A DNA stretch of 64,000 nt from Photorhabdus luminescens subsp. luminescens (GCF_001083805.1 NZ_JXSK01000003.1:434001-498000), one strand, 5' to 3'; shown: positions 47,708-58,283, numbered from the stretch's first letter. Numbers and translations are program-made. The notes: generated by a model not told the origin, from the sequence alone.

Positions 47708-48688
47708 ATGGAAAAAAATAACTACGCTATATTCGGCCATTTGGAAAAAAATGGCAGTGATTTCGTATTCAGCGATAAATATATAACCTTCGACGTTGAA
47801 AATCTTTCCGGAAATATCAATGACTGGAATGCGGTACTCAACTCCTGCGACGGGAATACTCCGCTAAAAAACATCCTGGAAAAGCACCCAAAAATTCACG
47901 GTGAAGAAGCCACTGAGTTTCTGAATGCTCTGGTGAACAATAAGATTGGTTATATCAATAACTCTGGTGAAGAATTTGTATCCGGTGATGAAGCAATACT
48001 GATTCTCGAAGATCTCCAAGCGAACCTGCTTTATTCTATGCTCTATAAGAATAAATTCTGGCAAACGATGCAATCCCCACAGGATGTACCAGAAAAAGTT
48101 TATTACGGTATGGCAATTGAAAACTATCACTTCCTATTCCGTGAAAGCTGGTTTGACTCTCCGGTTCTGAGTTACCCGCCTTCAACGAAGGCCAAACTCA
48201 TTATGAATAAGTTTTACGGCGAGGAGTACGGATATGATGAACTTATTCTGAATGCACTAAATCATCTAGGTATTGAAAGAGCAGACATGGCAGAAACCCT
48301 GCCGCTTCCTGAGACTCTGTCTCTCTGTGATGCCCTGGCCTACTGGTCAGCAAACGATCCGCTGTTCTTCTTCAGCATCATGGATATCCTCGAAGGAAAA
48401 GATATTAAAGTAAACAGCTATATTTTGGCGATGGAAAGCAGCGGAAAAATTCCGCCTGACTTTATTAAGCCAATTAAGGCACACGCAAATATTAATATTG
48501 CAGCCGAACATGGAATTCTTACCCGTGAATTCTTTCATGAAATCCCTGTTGTCCGTTACGACCAGATGAAGAGTATGATTACGAATACCCAACTCTTCGT
48601 TGAGCTTTACGATGATTTTCACAGTGCTGTCTGGAATTATTACTCAGACGATAGCAAACCTCTACTTCGTCGCCTGTCAGATATTTAA
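47708..48688 (+). CDS. Heme-oxygenase-like-fold (PqqC/TENA-type) protein with RRE-like N-terminus, 1
   Basis: 326 residues. Residues about 25-85 (VENLSGNINDWNAVLNSCDG, LKNILEKHP, FLNALVNNKIGYI) follow the strand-helix-helix plan of PqqD-like RiPP recognition elements. Residues about 95-300 look like a helical diiron-oxidase or PqqC-like domain with candidate ligands E138 and H141 (MAIENYHF), E172-E173 with D177 (GEEYGYDELI) and H259, E267, H268 (AHANINIAAEHGI). Compared with its neighbour the second motif has Tyr where His is expected, so it may bind metal differently or be a non-catalytic partner. It follows the peptide gene by 57 bp and the next gene by 11 bp. Not recognised as a characterised family member. 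Confidence 0.75.
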   Translation: MEKNNYAIFGHLEKNGSDFVFSDKYITFDVENLSGNINDWNAVLNSCDGNTPLKNILEKHPKIHGEEATEFLNALVNNKIGYINNSGEEFVSGDEAILILEDLQANLLYSMLYKNKFWQTMQSPQDVPEKVYYGMAIENYHFLFRESWFDSPVLSYPPSTKAKLIMNKFYGEEYGYDELILNALNHLGIERADMAETLPLPETLSLCDALAYWSANDPLFFFSIMDILEGKDIKVNSYILAMESSGKIPPDFIKPIKAHANINIAAEHGILTREFFHEIPVVRYDQMKSMITNTQLFVELYDDFHSAVWNYYSDDSKPLLRRLSDI

Positions 48689-48699
48689 CGGAGCCCGTC

Positions 48700-49686
48700 A
48701 TGCAGACTTCATACCAACGTTTCATTACTCCACGTTTTCGAGATGGCGTGCAATACGCCCGCCACGGAGAAGAACATTATATTGACTACCGTCAGCAGGG
48801 AATGGTGCTTTCTCTCGATAAGAAAGATAATTCACTCGGCAATTTTCTCTCTGATTTGAAGGCTGGAGGGAAAACTCAAGCCGAACTAAAAGCTGCTCAT
48901 CCAGTATTATCTGACGAAATAGAAGATATTATTGAACAGCTCGACAGCCATTATCTTCTGACAGAAAGTCATTATCCAAACATCAGCGGTACCCTGTCAG
49001 GCAAACAATTTGCCAATCAGCTTAAACGATATTCACGTGTATGGCATGCGCAACTGGGTAATTCGGCACTCTATACTGCTATGAGTGAAGGACGAGCTAC
49101 CCGTTCCCAGCTCATTGGTTATACTATCGAATATTATCATATCGTCAAAGCCGCGCCGTCTATCATTGCCCCGGCGATGTCTCATAAATGCCCAGATCCC
49201 GTTTTTCAGGGAATAAAACAGCTTTTTCTCGAAGAACACGATCATGAAACTATGATGCTGAAAACACTCTCTGCGGTGGGGCTCCCGGAAGAGCAGGTTA
49301 AGAAAGCAACGCCTCTTTCCAGCACGTTTGCCATTTTCTGCACTCTCAGCACATTCGCACGTCAGCACCTTCTGAGCTTCATCTCCGCGCTATTTTTGTT
49401 CGAAGAACCTTATCCAGAATTTAACGATGTCTTCGTAACCACTTGCCAGTCACTCGATCTTCCTGAAAAATTCTGGAAACCAATCATCGACCATTCAGCT
49501 ATCAATGAGGAAGGTGGTCATCATCTCATCACCGATGAGCTGCTGGAGCATATTTCAGCCATCTCCGCGGAAGAAGCTCGCGTCACATTGGTTCACATCA
49601 TGACGCTGCTGGAAACCATGAAAATATGGGATGCACAGATATGCAGTAGCTATGAATCCGCCCTGAATCTACGTATTTTCGTGTAA
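48700..49686 (+). CDS. Heme-oxygenase-like-fold (PqqC/TENA-type) protein with RRE-like N-terminus, 2
   Basis: 328 residues, start 11 bp after the previous stop with a ggag site (48690). Distant paralogue of the preceding protein. Residues about 33-90 resemble a small winged-helix recognition domain (SLGNFLSDLKAGGKTQAELK, IIEQLDSHYLL). The helical domain has a complete ligand-like set: E144 and H147 (YTIEYYHI), E178, E179, H180, H182 (LEEHDHETMM), H265, E270-E271, H274-H275 (HSAINEEGGHH). This fits a heme-oxygenase-like diiron oxidase acting on a peptide or amino-acid derivative. The two proteins may form a heterodimer. Function is inferred, no close characterised relative is known to me. Confidence 0.78.
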   Translation: MQTSYQRFITPRFRDGVQYARHGEEHYIDYRQQGMVLSLDKKDNSLGNFLSDLKAGGKTQAELKAAHPVLSDEIEDIIEQLDSHYLLTESHYPNISGTLSGKQFANQLKRYSRVWHAQLGNSALYTAMSEGRATRSQLIGYTIEYYHIVKAAPSIIAPAMSHKCPDPVFQGIKQLFLEEHDHETMMLKTLSAVGLPEEQVKKATPLSSTFAIFCTLSTFARQHLLSFISALFLFEEPYPEFNDVFVTTCQSLDLPEKFWKPIIDHSAINEEGGHHLITDELLEHISAISAEEARVTLVHIMTLLETMKIWDAQICSSYESALNLRIFV

Positions 49687-49934
49687 GAACCGGCCATAGA
49701 ACAATGGAGTTTAAATCATTATGTCAAATCGGCGCTCCATGCCCCAATTCTTAAAAAAAGGTCAACATGTTCAGGCATCCATTTGATTCCCCGCCTGAAT
49801 GGGTTCGCTGGCATGAATGGAGACTGCATGAAGGAATGTCTATCTCACCATTGACTGATTCTTTTCACCGGCATACTCGATCAGCGCATATCACACGTGT
49901 TGTCTCTCACAGGAGTGTCATAAATGTCCGTTCT
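49687..49934 (+). other. Short remnants behind the peptide-modification genes
   Basis: Two short open stretches begin at 49722 (MSNRRSMPQFLKKGQHVQ, 21 residues) and 49767 (60 residues, MFRHPFDSPPEWVRWHEW, with aaaagg upstream; its stop at 49949 lies in the terminator stem). Neither shows a family motif. They could be a truncated third gene of the cluster (for example an exporter) or chance. Confidence 0.3.
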
Positions 49935-49964
49935 GTTCCCTCTGAATGAAAATTCAGAGGGAAC
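49935..49964. terminator. Bidirectional terminator between the peptide cluster and fbaA
   Basis: Perfect 13-bp stem (gttccctctgaat / attcagagggaac) with a GAAA loop, 11 bp from the fbaA stop. T-rich sequence follows on the + side. Confidence 0.75.
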
Positions 49965-49975
49965 TCTTTCGTTAA

Positions 49976-51052
49976 TTACAACACATCAACCGCGTTCAAT
50001 TCTTTGAAAGCCTGTTCCAGACGAGCAATCATAGAAACCTGACCGGCACGCAGCCATACCCGTGGATCGTAGAATTTCTTATTAGGTTTATCTGCGCCTT
50101 CTGGATTGCCTAACTGGCCTTGCAGATAACCTTCGTTCTTTTTGTAGTAGTTGAGAATACCTTCCCAAGCCGCCCATTGGGTGTCAGTATCGATATTCAT
50201 TTTAACAACGCCATAACTGACCGCTTCTTTGATCTCTTCCGCGGTAGAACCAGAACCGCCGTGGAAAACAAAATCCAGGCTGTTATGTGGCAGATTGAAT
50301 TTCTCAGCAACATAGTCTTGAGAGTTACGCAAAATTTTTGGCGTCAGTTTAACGTTACCCGGCTTATAAACACCATGAACGTTACCGAAAGAAGCCGCAA
50401 TAGTGAAACGTGGGCTGATAGCATTCAGTTTCTCATATGCATAAGCAACATCTTCCGGTTGAGTGTACAGCGCAGAGCTATCCATATGGCTGTTATCAAC
50501 GCCATCTTCTTCCCCGCCAGTGCAGCCCAACTCAATTTCCAGCGTCATATCGATTTTTGCCATACGCGCCAAATAATGGCTGCAAATCTCAATATTCTCT
50601 TCCAGAGACTCTTCTGACAGATCGATCATGTGAGAAGAGAATAAGGGTTTACCCGTCGCTGCGTAATGCTTTTCACCTGCCTCTAACAGGCCGTCAATCC
50701 ACGGCAACAATTTACGCGCACAGTGGTCAGTATGCAGGATCACAGGAACACCATAATGTTCAGCCATCTGATGAACATGGTGAGCACCAGAAATTGAACC
50801 CAGAATAGCCGCTTGTTGACCTTCAGCTTTCAAACCTTTACCGGCAATAAAAGCCGCGCCGCCGTTAGAGAACTGAATAATAACGGGAGAACGAACTTTG
50901 GCAGCGGTTTCCAACACGGCATTGATTGAATCAGTACCTACACAGTTGACCGCCGGCAAAGCAAAGTTGTTTTCTTTGGCTATAGCGAACACTTTTTGAA
51001 CATCATCACCAGTGATGACACCCGGTTTTACGAAATCAAAAATTTTAGACAT
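49976..51052 (-). CDS. fbaA: Fructose-bisphosphate aldolase, class II
   Basis: 358 residues from MSKIFDFVKPGVITGDDVQK, the start known for E. coli FbaA; an ATG 33 bp upstream is in frame but lies next to the pgk stop. Cleaves fructose 1,6-bisphosphate to the two triose phosphates. Zinc-binding and catalytic segments visible: LHTDHCARKLLPW, ELGCTGGEEDGVDNSHMD, ASFGNVHGVY, VFHGGSGS. Last gene of the epd-pgk-fbaA operon, 62 bp behind pgk. Confidence 0.98.
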   Translation of the reverse strand: MSKIFDFVKPGVITGDDVQKVFAIAKENNFALPAVNCVGTDSINAVLETAAKVRSPVIIQFSNGGAAFIAGKGLKAEGQQAAILGSISGAHHVHQMAEHYGVPVILHTDHCARKLLPWIDGLLEAGEKHYAATGKPLFSSHMIDLSEESLEENIEICSHYLARMAKIDMTLEIELGCTGGEEDGVDNSHMDSSALYTQPEDVAYAYEKLNAISPRFTIAASFGNVHGVYKPGNVKLTPKILRNSQDYVAEKFNLPHNSLDFVFHGGSGSTAEEIKEAVSYGVVKMNIDTDTQWAAWEGILNYYKKNEGYLQGQLGNPEGADKPNKKFYDPRVWLRAGQVSMIARLEQAFKELNAVDVL

Positions 51053-51114
51053 GTTACGTGGGTCCTGTTTAGAGCGGGTAGCCAACCAACCAGCCGCTAC
51101 CCGTCATGACTTAA

Positions 51115-52278
51115 TTACTGTTTTGCACGTTCTTCCAACATCACAACCGCAGGCAGTTTCTTCCCTTCCACGAACTCGAGGAAAGCGCCGCCGCCGGTAG
51201 AAATATAAGAGATTTTGTCAGCAATACCGAACAGGTCGATCGCTGCCAGCGTATCGCCGCCGCCAGCGATAGAGAAAGCATCACTATCAGCAATGGCGCG
51301 TGCGACAATTTCAGTTCCTTGACGGAAATTAGGGAATTCAAATACGCCAACCGGGCCATTCCATAGAATCGTTTTGGCGTTTTTCAGAATATCCGCCAAA
51401 CGTTGAGCGGATTCATCCCCCAGATCGAGGATCTGCTCATCATCTTTAATATCGCGGGTAGATTTCAACGTTGCTTCAGCCGTTTCAGAAAATTCTGTCG
51501 CCACACGAACATCGATCGGCACCGGAATATCACAGCTTATCAGCAATTTTTTCGCTTCCGGGATCAAGTCATCTTCATAGAGAGAACGACCAACATTGTG
51601 GCCTTCCGCGGCAACAAAGGTATTCGCGATACCACCGCCGACAATCAGTTGGTCGGCAATTTTAGACAGCGTATCCAGAACGGTCAGCTTGGTTGAAACT
51701 TTAGATCCCCCGACGATTGCCACCATTGGGCGAGCCGGATTACCCAACGCTTTACCTAATGCCTCTAATTCTGCGGACAGCAAAGGACCGGCACAAGCAA
51801 CAGGAGCAAACTTAGCCACGCCGTGAGTAGAAGCCTGAGCGCGATGAGCAGTACCGAATGCATCCATGACATAAATATCACACAGGGAAGCATATTTTTT
51901 AGCCAAGGCTTCGTCGTCTTTCTTCTCACCTTTATTAAAGCGAACGTTCTCCAGCACAACCAGTTCACCTTCCGCGACATCTACCCCTTCCAGATACTCT
52001 TTTTCCAATCGAACAGGGGAAGATAATTTCTCTTTTAGATAGTCTACTACTGGTTTCAGCGAGAATTCTTCATTGTATTCGCCTTCTGTAGGGCGGCCAA
52101 GGTGAGAAGTGATCATCACTTTAGCACCCTGTTTTAATACTGCTTCAATGGTCGGCAAGGAAGCACGAATACGCGCATCAGAGGTGACTGTGCCATCTTT
52201 TACCGGAACGTTCAGGTCAGCGCGGATCAAAACACGCTTACCCGCCAGATCTAGATCGGTCATCTTAATTACAGACAT
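51115..52278 (-). CDS. pgk: Phosphoglycerate kinase
   Basis: 387 residues, the E. coli length. Start at [20 protein letters not shown] with agaggattcacc upstream. Produces ATP from 1,3-bisphosphoglycerate. Substrate loop [21 protein letters not shown], hinge [13 protein letters not shown] and nucleotide loop [13 protein letters not shown] are intact. Lies between epd and fbaA. Confidence 0.98.
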   Translation of the reverse strand: MSVIKMTDLDLAGKRVLIRADLNVPVKDGTVTSDARIRASLPTIEAVLKQGAKVMITSHLGRPTEGEYNEEFSLKPVVDYLKEKLSSPVRLEKEYLEGVDVAEGELVVLENVRFNKGEKKDDEALAKKYASLCDIYVMDAFGTAHRAQASTHGVAKFAPVACAGPLLSAELEALGKALGNPARPMVAIVGGSKVSTKLTVLDTLSKIADQLIVGGGIANTFVAAEGHNVGRSLYEDDLIPEAKKLLISCDIPVPIDVRVATEFSETAEATLKSTRDIKDDEQILDLGDESAQRLADILKNAKTILWNGPVGVFEFPNFRQGTEIVARAIADSDAFSIAGGGDTLAAIDLFGIADKISYISTGGGAFLEFVEGKKLPAVVMLEERAKQ

Positions 52279-52360
52279 GGTGAATCCTCTCATTGATTCT
52301 CTAAATTATTTAATCTTGCGCCGTGTGCGGATCTATTATGGACCGTCTATCGACAACAGA

Positions 52361-53380
52361 TCATTTGAAACTCGTAGCAGCCATTGCTAACGTTGTATCT
52401 AACATGCGGTTAGCAAATCCCCACTCATTATCGCACCAGACTAATGTCTTAATCAGGTGTTGCCCACTGACTCGCGTTTGTGTGCCATCAACAATCGCGC
52501 TGTGGGGATCATGGTTAAAATCCGTTGAGACTAACGGTAATTCGGTATAGTCAACTATACCACGAAATGAAGTAGCTGCTGATTTTTGCATTAATTCGTT
52601 GATTTTTTTAACAGTTACTGAGGATTTTACCGTAACGCTCAAATCAATAGCCGTAACGTTAATCGTTGGTACACGCACGGAGATAGCTTCAAAGCGGTCA
52701 CAAAACTTTGGAAAAATCCGGGTTATCCCTGCGGCTAACTTGGTATCCACCGGAATGATAGACTGACTGGCAGCCCGAGTACGCCGTAAATCTTTGTGAT
52801 AAGCATCAATGACTGGTTGGTCATTCATTGAGGCATGAATGGTTGTCACTGTACCCGATTCAATTTCAAATTCATCATCCAATAATTTAATGATGGGAAT
52901 AATGCAATTAGTGGTACAGGAAGCATTGGACACAATACGATCTTCTGCTGTCAGTAAATGCTGATTCACGCCATAGACCACCGTCGCATCTAAATCATTG
53001 CCCCCCGGATGAGCAAACAACACTTTTTTGGCGCCACTGGCAAGATGCGCTTCGCCATCGGCTCTGCTGCCATAAATCCCACTGCAATCAAGAACAATAT
53101 CAATTCCCAATTCTTGCCAAGGCAGCATCGATATATCGGGTTGATGAAACAAACGAATATTATCATCGCCAACCTGCAATAAATCATTATTCAGGCGCAC
53201 ATCCCAGGCAAAACGACCATGACTAGAGTCATATTTTAGCAAGTGCGCAATTCCTTCAGCATCTGCCAGCTCATTAACAGCAATAATCGAAATTTCAGCC
53301 CGGCGCCCAGATTCATAAAGAGCACGTAAAATACTACGCCCTATTCTGCCAAAACCGTTTATTGCTACCTTGATTGTCAT
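52361..53380 (-). CDS. epd: D-erythrose-4-phosphate dehydrogenase
   Basis: 339 residues, equal to E. coli Epd. Oxidises erythrose 4-phosphate to 4-phosphoerythronate for pyridoxal phosphate synthesis. NAD site [19 protein letters not shown], catalytic Cys in [13 protein letters not shown], and [14 protein letters not shown] near the C-terminus. Distinguished from GapA by the operon context (epd-pgk-fbaA) and by features such as DDSHGRF-like [12 protein letters not shown]. First gene of the operon. Confidence 0.95.
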   Translation of the reverse strand: MTIKVAINGFGRIGRSILRALYESGRRAEISIIAVNELADAEGIAHLLKYDSSHGRFAWDVRLNNDLLQVGDDNIRLFHQPDISMLPWQELGIDIVLDCSGIYGSRADGEAHLASGAKKVLFAHPGGNDLDATVVYGVNQHLLTAEDRIVSNASCTTNCIIPIIKLLDDEFEIESGTVTTIHASMNDQPVIDAYHKDLRRTRAASQSIIPVDTKLAAGITRIFPKFCDRFEAISVRVPTINVTAIDLSVTVKSSVTVKKINELMQKSAATSFRGIVDYTELPLVSTDFNHDPHSAIVDGTQTRVSGQHLIKTLVWCDNEWGFANRMLDTTLAMAATSFK

Positions 53381-53751
53381 GTTACTCCCTGAATATAGTT
53401 ATTACCACGCAACCGCTTAGAATAACTGACTAAATCACCGATGTACTGATTGCTTATCACAAAATTATCAAAATCGCGTACAGAAAACCGCTTTAGATAA
53501 TAAAACGAAACGATTCAGCTATAAATAATGAGAGTACGGGAAAAGGAGATTGATAGCAATAGTCGTTGGATATTAAAGGCTGTTGCTCATATTCGTCGAA
53601 CGTAAGCAAGCAGAAAGAAACAATCCCACCGTTATTTACTCACATCTGCGACATTGATCATCAATATCACTTGCTGAAATATTGACATTCAATTTCAATA
53701 AGTGGAAACTGGTTGTCGTTTTTTGAGGTGCTAAGGAAAAGGAAGTAAATC
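53381..53751. other. Divergent intergenic region, epd and marR
   Basis: About 370 bp without a gene. It must carry the epd promoter and the promoter of the marR-type gene. No clear operator could be assigned by eye. Confidence 0.5.
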
Positions 53752-54225
53752 GTGTCAACCGAGAAAACTTCGGCGTTTGAGGTATTCACTGAGATCACAT
53801 TGGCGGTATTTCGGCTCAATGCCTTACTGCTCTCCAAAGGGGATCAGCTCGTTGCCCCATTGGGGATCACAAGTGCAAGATGGCAAGTACTCGGTGCGAT
53901 TGCGCACGCGCCACACCCACTTACCGCGCCTCAGATTGCCGCCGCAATGGGGATCACTCGCCAAGGAGTGCAAAAGCAATTGAATCTCGGGCTGAGCTCA
54001 GGGATGGTGAAAACCATCACTAATCCTCGGCATGAACGCTCACCACTCTATCAACTGACCGAGCTTGGTTGGCGTACTTTTGATGCGGCGATATCGCTGG
54101 AAGCTGACTGGGTCGGAGCACTGGTGGAATCCTCTGATCCTAACGAGCTAAAAGTGACATTGAATACCTTAATCAGCTTGGAGACGAAGCTGGAAGAGTC
54201 ACCAGTGCCAAATAGCACGACATAG
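53752..54225 (+). CDS. MarR-family transcriptional regulator
   Basis: 157 residues, GTG start preceded by aaggaaaaggaag. The winged HTH is visible at about residues 45-110: LTAPQIAAAMGITRQGVQKQ as recognition region and a wing with NPRHERSPLYQLTELG. It lies 210 bp upstream of a monooxygenase gene in the same direction, a common MarR regulator/target pair. Ligand unknown. Confidence 0.88.
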   Translation: MSTEKTSAFEVFTEITLAVFRLNALLLSKGDQLVAPLGITSARWQVLGAIAHAPHPLTAPQIAAAMGITRQGVQKQLNLGLSSGMVKTITNPRHERSPLYQLTELGWRTFDAAISLEADWVGALVESSDPNELKVTLNTLISLETKLEESPVPNSTT

Positions 54226-54257
54226 CGCTACGGATTCGTTTGTTAAAACTGACAAAG

Positions 54258-54272
54258 AACTACCAAATAGTT
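54258..54272. promoter_or_regulatory. Possible MarR-type operator
   Basis: Perfect inverted repeat aacta-N5-tagtt between marR and the monooxygenase gene. Short, so it may be chance. Confidence 0.25.
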
Positions 54273-54435
54273 AACGTGGAAACAGCATGTAAATTGGTGG
54301 AACGCATTTGTTTTTACGTTGACATTGTCTCTACGTTGACATATTGCCGTTAAAAGCCGCGTAAATCGCGCGGCTCGCCTCGGCGCAGTAGCAATACAAA
54401 CATAAATATAAGCAAATAATTTTCAGGAGATAGAA

Positions 54436-54807
54436 ATGGTCAAACTAGAAGAAATGGACACCCACGTAACCCTGCGGGAACAATTATTTTCAAACACCGA
54501 TGGCTCCATCGTGCTGGTGAACATATTTCATGTTGATCCCTCAATGGCTGACACCCTGATAGAGACTTGGAAGGAAGATGCAGAATATTTCCGGTCTAAG
54601 GTAGGCCTGATTTCCGCACAATTACATCGCGGAATCGCTGGCAGCGGCACATTCATGAACTATGCCGTTTGGGAGAGTCTGGAGCATTTTCGCGCTGCGT
54701 TCACGAATCCTGAATTCAAGGAAAAACTCGCCAAGTATCCTGATGGGATTGTCGGTTCGCCTCACGTATTCCAAAAAGTCGCCGTCCCTGGAATTTGCGT
54801 GGCATAA
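54436..54807 (+). CDS. Antibiotic biosynthesis monooxygenase (ABM) domain protein
   Basis: 123 residues, ATG with aggagat upstream. Small ferredoxin-like ABM domain: GSIVLVNIFHVDPSMADTLI as first strand-helix, VGLISAQLHRGIAGSGTFMN, YAVWESLEHFRAAFTNPEF. Such proteins are cofactor-free oxygenases or detoxifying enzymes, often for quinones. Likely controlled by the MarR protein upstream. Substrate unknown. Confidence 0.85.
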   Translation: MVKLEEMDTHVTLREQLFSNTDGSIVLVNIFHVDPSMADTLIETWKEDAEYFRSKVGLISAQLHRGIAGSGTFMNYAVWESLEHFRAAFTNPEFKEKLAKYPDGIVGSPHVFQKVAVPGICVA

Positions 54808-54855
54808 GCCGAAGAAAGCTGTCACGATCCCTGTTCGATAACGATATCGTGCAGA

Positions 54856-54895
54856 AAAAGAGCGCACCCGCTCAATGTTTGCCTCAGGTGCGCTC
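54856..54895 (-). terminator. tktA terminator
   Basis: On the - strand, 9-bp stem gagcgcacc / ggtgcgctc with an 18-nt loop, followed by TTTTT, 18 bp behind the tktA stop. Confidence 0.85.
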
Positions 54896-54912
54896 ATTTA
54901 TGAATTGACTCA

Positions 54913-56907
54913 TTATTTCAGCAGAGCTTTAGCCTTAGCGACCACATTCTCTACAGTGAAACCAAACGCTTTAAACAGTTGATCAGCAGGCGCTGATTCA
55001 CCAAATGTTTCCATACCAACGATAGCGCCATTCATACCGACATATTTAAACCAGTAATCGGCAATACTCGCTTCGATTGCAACACGTGCAGAAACCGCAG
55101 CAGGCAGAACTGTTTCCCGGTATGCAGCATCTTGCTTATCAAAAGCATCAGTAGACGGCATGGAGACTACGCGCACCTGACGACCTTCCTCAGTCAATTG
55201 GTGGTAAGCGCTTACCGCTAACTCAATTTCTGAACCGGTTGCGATCAGAATCAGTTCTGGCTGCCCTTCACAATCTTTCAGGATGTAAGCCCCTTTCTCA
55301 ATATTAGCCAACTGCTCAGCAGTACGTTCTTGCTGTGCCAGATTCTGGCGAGAGAAAATCAGCGCTGATGGGCCTGCTTTACGTTCGATTGCATATTTCC
55401 ACGCCACCGCAGATTCCACCTGGTCACATGGGCGCCATGTGCTCAGATTTGGCGTCACACGCAAACTGGCAAGCTGTTCTACTGGCTGATGAGTCGGACC
55501 ATCTTCACCCAAACCGATTGAGTCATGGGTGTAAACAAAGATGCTGCGAATCTTCATTAATGCCGCCATACGCACTGCGTTACGGGCATATTCAACGAAC
55601 ATCAGGAAAGTTGCGCCATAAGGCACAAAACCACCATGCAGAGCGATACCGTTCATAATGGCTGACATGCCAAACTCACGAACGCCGTAATGGATGTAGT
55701 TACCGGCCTGATCTTCGTTCAATGGCTTAGAACCTGACCACATCGTGAGGTTACTTGGCGCCAAATCAGCAGAACCCCCCATAAATTCAGGCAACACTTT
55801 ACCAAAAGCTTCCAAAGCATTCTGGGAGGCTTTACGGCTGGCAATATTGGCCGGATTTTTTTGCAACTGTTCGATAAATGCTTTTGATTCAGCTTCCCAG
55901 TTTGCCGGTAACTCGCCACCGGTACGACGTTTGAATTCAGCAGCTAATTCAGGATACGCTTTTTCATAGGCAGCGAATTTTTCATTCCAAGCGGATTGTT
56001 TCGCATTGCCAGCTTCTTTTGCATCCCACACAGAATAGATGTCCGCTGGAATTTCAAATGCCGGATAATTCCAACCCAGCGCCTCGCGAGTCGCAGCGAT
56101 TTCCCCATCACCCAATGGCGCGCCATGAGAATCATGGGTACCCGCTTTGGTCGGCGCGCCAAAACCGATAATCGTTTTGCACATTAGCAGAGAAGGTTTA
56201 TCCGCAACTTTACGCGCTTCTTCAATAGCAGCTTTGATCGAATCCGCATTATGACCATCAACGCCGCGAATCACATGCCAGCCATAAGCCTCAAAACGGC
56301 TTGCAGTATCATCGGTAAACCAGCCTTCAACATGACCATCAATGGAAATGCCATTGTCATCATAGAAAGCAACCAACTTGCCTAGCTTTAAAGTACCCGC
56401 CAGAGAGCAAACTTCATGAGAAATGCCCTCCATCATGCAGCCATCCCCCATAAAGACATAAGTATTATGGTCAACGATCTCATGACCAGGACGGTTAAAT
56501 TGCGCGGCCAAAGTACGTTCAGCAATCGCGAAACCTACTGCGTTGGCAATCCCCTGCCCTAAAGGGCCTGTCGTCGTTTCTACGCCTGGAGTATAACCAT
56601 ACTCAGGATGGCCTGGGGTTTTAGAGTGTAACTGACGGAAATTTTTCAGATCATCAACTGAAACGCCATAACCGGTGAGATGCAACAGGCTATAAATCAG
56701 CATAGAACCATGACCGTTAGACAATACAAAACGGTCACGATCGACCCAATGTGGATCAGTTGGGTTATGATTCAAATAATCACGCCATAAAACTTCGGCG
56801 ATATCAGCCATTCCCATAGGCGCGCCAGGGTGCCCTGATTTTGCTTTCTGCACAGCATCCATGCTCAGGAAGCGAATAGCATTAGCAAGGGTTTTACGAG
56901 TGGTCAT
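54913..56907 (-). CDS. tktA: Transketolase
   Basis: 664 residues, usual enterobacterial length. Thiamine-dependent two-carbon transfer in the pentose phosphate pathway. Visible: [18 protein letters not shown] at the N-terminus, thiamine-pyrophosphate motif [32 protein letters not shown], and the pyrimidine-domain segment [20 protein letters not shown]. Start [20 protein letters not shown]. Same strand as epd-pgk-fbaA, from which it is separated by the inserted marR/ABM pair. Confidence 0.98.
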   Translation of the reverse strand: MTTRKTLANAIRFLSMDAVQKAKSGHPGAPMGMADIAEVLWRDYLNHNPTDPHWVDRDRFVLSNGHGSMLIYSLLHLTGYGVSVDDLKNFRQLHSKTPGHPEYGYTPGVETTTGPLGQGIANAVGFAIAERTLAAQFNRPGHEIVDHNTYVFMGDGCMMEGISHEVCSLAGTLKLGKLVAFYDDNGISIDGHVEGWFTDDTASRFEAYGWHVIRGVDGHNADSIKAAIEEARKVADKPSLLMCKTIIGFGAPTKAGTHDSHGAPLGDGEIAATREALGWNYPAFEIPADIYSVWDAKEAGNAKQSAWNEKFAAYEKAYPELAAEFKRRTGGELPANWEAESKAFIEQLQKNPANIASRKASQNALEAFGKVLPEFMGGSADLAPSNLTMWSGSKPLNEDQAGNYIHYGVREFGMSAIMNGIALHGGFVPYGATFLMFVEYARNAVRMAALMKIRSIFVYTHDSIGLGEDGPTHQPVEQLASLRVTPNLSTWRPCDQVESAVAWKYAIERKAGPSALIFSRQNLAQQERTAEQLANIEKGAYILKDCEGQPELILIATGSEIELAVSAYHQLTEEGRQVRVVSMPSTDAFDKQDAAYRETVLPAAVSARVAIEASIADYWFKYVGMNGAIVGMETFGESAPADQLFKAFGFTVENVVAKAKALLK

Positions 56908-57533
56908 TTTCTACTCCAAGTGGGATAAAAACATTTAGGGGGATAATTTTCTCAGCACAGCGTACAAACCGCAATCTTTAACGCCAAATGCCAGAAAACT
57001 ATCTTAATTTCATCTGAACGGCAATTCTTTGATTTACCTTACTGTTCTATATGCTCCAGGAGATTCTCTCCCTTGCCGTCGCGATGCATCTTGAAATCCA
57101 TTGGGTATATTAGTTACAAATCAAGCGATAAAATAACCCATTAAACAGAGACATATTCTCAATTTATGAGCATTTTCAGCCACTAAATTGATTATTTATA
57201 TTGCTCCTAATTATATGATAATAATCTCTTAATAATTTGATTTATCAATAGTGAATACAGAGAAAAAACATCAATCAAAAGCCAATGTTATTTCAATATC
57301 AATAAACTAATAAACAATTCAAAACAAAATAATACTTATAGTTATATTTTCCTATATGATGATATTTTTACCCAAAATAATAAGCAATTTAATTAACAGA
57401 CATAGATAACATAAAAAAATATTATTTTTTGGCGAATTAATTATTGCAATCCATTATATAATCAGGTTATTTTAAATAGAACATATAAAATAGACACGCA
57501 GATGACTACTTAATTAACAACTAGGGCATTTCC
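56908..57533. other. Divergent intergenic region, tktA and PAS4-LuxR genes
   Basis: About 625 bp without a gene, very A+T-rich from 57180 on. Contains the tktA promoter side and the promoter of the first PAS4-LuxR gene. A short stretch at 57088-57113 (atcttgaaatcc..gggtatat) recalls an ERIC end but no full element is present. Confidence 0.5.
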
Positions 57534-58223
57534 ATGTCAAATATCAAAAACCAACCAAATAATATCACTCCACAATTAATTTACATGTGGGAAAAAAGTA
57601 ATGAACCTTGGGGCGCAAAAGATCGCCAATCAAGGTTTATATATGCAAATCCTGCTTTTTACCAACTGCTTAATCTGCCCGAAGATTTCGAGATTATAGG
57701 GCTTTCAACAGGGGAACTGCCCTCACCTATTGCAGAATATACGGAAGAATATTGTCGTCAAGATCAAAAAGTGATGCAAACCATGAAAACAGTCACTTCA
57801 CTTGAGACTCATCAATTTGGTGAAAATAAAATCCAGCAAACCTATCGCTGTAGTAAATACCCACTTTGTGATGAAAATGGGAACTGCATCGGCATTACTT
57901 TTCATATGTCCAAAGCTCAAAATTTTTCTATTGCTTACTATCATGAAAAAATATCTCCAACAGCTTTGGAATTTACACCTCCTAATGACATGCTGACTCA
58001 AACTGAATGGGAAGTTCTCTTTTTAGCTCTTCGCTCACTGGACGAAGAAAGTATCAGCGAAGAATTAATGATAAGTACAGAAGATGCCATGAATCATATT
58101 CAGTCAATTTACCAAAAATTTAATCTACCGCTGCATATAGAATTAGAAGATTTCTGTAAAGCAAATAAGTTTGATCTATATATTCCAGAAAGGTTCGTCG
58201 CTATTGGCAGCCAAGAGTTATAA
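57534..58223 (+). CDS. PAS4-LuxR solo regulator 1
   Basis: 229 residues. N-terminal PAS4-type sensor (YMWEKSNEPWGAKDRQSRFI, YANPAFYQLLNLPEDFEI, CIGITFHMSKAQ) and C-terminal LuxR HTH (LTQTEWEVLFLALRSLDEES, ELMISTEDAMNHIQSIYQKF). The HTH departs from consensus (DAMNHIQS where TVxxHxxx is expected), so DNA contacts may differ. First of three tandem paralogues ending in the shared FDLYIPERF motif. Photorhabdus is known for large PAS4-LuxR families thought to sense host signals; the ligand is unknown. Confidence 0.9.
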   Translation: MSNIKNQPNNITPQLIYMWEKSNEPWGAKDRQSRFIYANPAFYQLLNLPEDFEIIGLSTGELPSPIAEYTEEYCRQDQKVMQTMKTVTSLETHQFGENKIQQTYRCSKYPLCDENGNCIGITFHMSKAQNFSIAYYHEKISPTALEFTPPNDMLTQTEWEVLFLALRSLDEESISEELMISTEDAMNHIQSIYQKFNLPLHIELEDFCKANKFDLYIPERFVAIGSQEL

Positions 58224-58283
58224 ATTCCCATTAATTCAAATCTAAAACCCAGATATTTTTCCAATAACAATAGGAATTATGTT

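Noticed and set aside
57088-57113. ERIC fragment upstream of tktA
   Set aside because: Only a short resemblance to one ERIC end, no palindrome partner found.
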